A stretch of 64,000 bases of DNA from Streptomyces lichenis (GTDB lineage: Bacteria; Actinomycetota; Actinomycetes; Streptomycetales; Streptomycetaceae): positions 1 to 64,000 of the forward strand of contig NZ_JALPTH010000006.1 in the NCBI RefSeq assembly GCF_023218175.1. Reading direction: 5' to 3'. The notes under the pieces are model-generated. The model saw only the letters and a list, made by a program, of their open reading frames with translations. It had not been told where the DNA came from and did not search any database. Position 1 is the first letter of the stretch. The number at the start of each line of letters is the position of its first letter. The translations under genes were made by a program, and so were the position numbers. Of this stretch, positions 63,203 to 64,000 are shown piece by piece.

Positions 63203-64000
63203 GTGGCGGAGGCGTCTGCGGGAACGGGAACGGGTGCGGGGACGGGGAACGGTGTGGCGGCGGACTGGGCCGGCTGGCAGGAGAGCTGGGACCGCCAGCA
63301 GGAGTGGTACATGCCCGACCGCGAGGAGCGGTTCCGGGTCATGCTCGACATGGTCGAGGCGATCGCCGGCACCGCGCCGAGGGTGCTGGACCTCGCGTGC
63401 GGTACGGGGAGTATCACGGACCGGCTGCTGAAAAGGTTCCCGGACGCGAGCAGCACCGGGGTGGACCTGGACCCCGCCCTGCTGGCCATCGCCGAGGGCT
63501 ACTTCGCCGGTGACGACCGGGTCTCCTTCGTCCGGGCGGATCTGAAGGACCCGGAGTGGACCCGGGCGCTGCCGCACAGCTCCTACGACGCGGTACTCAC
63601 GGCCACGGCTCTCCACTGGCTGCACAGCGAGCCGCTGGCCGTGCTGTACGGGCAGCTCGCCGGAGTGGTGCGGGAGGGCGGTGCCTTCATGAACGCCGAC
63701 CGGATGATCGACGAGACCACCCCGCGGATCAACGAGGCCGAGCGGGCCCACCGGTATGCCGCGATGGAACGGCGCAAGGCGGCCGGCGCGGTGGACTGGG
63801 CCGGCTGGTGGGAGCTGGCCGCCAAGGACCCGGCGCTGGCCGGTCCGACCGCCGAGCGGTTCGCGATCTACGGGGAGCACGCCGACGGTGACACCCCCTC
63901 CGCCGACTGGCACGCCCGCACCCTGCGCGCGGCCGGCTTCGCCGAGGCCCGCGCGGTCTGGTCCTCGCCGAGCGACGCGCTGGTGCTGGCGGTGCGGTAG
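63203..64000 (+). CDS. Class I SAM-dependent methyltransferase
   Basis: This 265-residue Rossmann-type methyltransferase binds SAM through VLDLACGTGSITDRLL (motif I) near residue 60 and the acidic TGVDLDP about 20 residues later. TATALHWLHSE is a methyltransf_11/25-like motif. The methyl acceptor is unknown. The N-terminus is a flexible Ala/Gly/Thr-rich stretch of about 18 residues. GTG at 63203 follows GGAGGG. The TAG stop is the last codon of the window, so the gene is complete. Confidence 0.9.
   Translation: MAEASAGTGTGAGTGNGVAADWAGWQESWDRQQEWYMPDREERFRVMLDMVEAIAGTAPRVLDLACGTGSITDRLLKRFPDASSTGVDLDPALLAIAEGYFAGDDRVSFVRADLKDPEWTRALPHSSYDAVLTATALHWLHSEPLAVLYGQLAGVVREGGAFMNADRMIDETTPRINEAERAHRYAAMERRKAAGAVDWAGWWELAAKDPALAGPTAERFAIYGEHADGDTPSADWHARTLRAAGFAEARAVWSSPSDALVLAVR

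Overview
The window is from a high-GC actinomycete, almost certainly a Streptomyces. The GC content is very high and codons strongly prefer G/C in the third position. GTG (and one TTG) starts are common. The gene set is diagnostic: SigR/RsrA, DasR-DasABC with DasR operators, a WhiB-like protein, a SigB-like sigma factor with its anti-sigma, Ni-SOD with its maturation protease, snapalysin, and NrdAB behind a cobalamin riboswitch. The gene order resembles what I recall of the S. coelicolor chromosome core from about SCO5150 to SCO5257. That comparison is from memory, not from a search.

Layout. 0-12 kb: an AIM24-family triplet (the first gene is cut by the window edge and preceded by a remarkable C homopolymer), a Nudix hydrolase, a DUF2342 metallopeptidase, an SDR protein, MoaE, a PDZ/Lon-like protease and a large UPF0182 membrane protein. 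12.3-16.3 kb: two identical initiator tRNA genes bracket a Sel1-repeat protein and a divergent TetR/NAD(P)-binding pair. 16.4-18.9 kb: a Fur/PerR-type regulator divergent from a catalase, then a CBS protein. 19-26.6 kb: a housekeeping block (HisN-like phosphatase, SMR exporter, RsgA, AroA, M50-like protein, SRAP protein, hydrolase), then the thiol-stress switch sigR-rsrA with its own SigR promoter. 26.6-36.7 kb: a GH64 glucanase with twin operators, a TPR-like protein, peptide deformylase, nrdAB with stacked NrdR and B12 control, a GNAT enzyme and a solute:sodium symporter pair.

37-44.9 kb is the amino-sugar regulon. DasR is divergent from the chitobiose importer dasABC, followed by a GH3 N-acetylglucosaminidase and convergent nagB. 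DasR operators are visible in the dasR-dasA gap and before nagB. One further operator-like site has no obvious target. 44.9-50.7 kb holds a PdtaS-type histidine kinase, a WhiB-like protein, a lipid-kinase-like protein and a SigH-type sigma factor translationally coupled to its anti-sigma.

50.8-64 kb is more variable: a Na+/H+ antiporter, a PLP desulfhydrase-like enzyme and a phage-type amidase, followed by the most striking locus. That locus is a family 2B encapsulin shell protein with an internal cyclic-nucleotide-binding domain, followed by a polyprenyl diphosphate synthase, a putative isoprenoid-producing protein nanocompartment. After it come a reductase-like protein, an uncharacterised protein, snapalysin with its LysR regulator, a membrane protein, sodN and sodX, a CGNR zinc-finger protein, and a methyltransferase whose stop codon is the last base of the window. 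No CRISPR array, insertion sequence, rRNA operon or complete prophage was seen.
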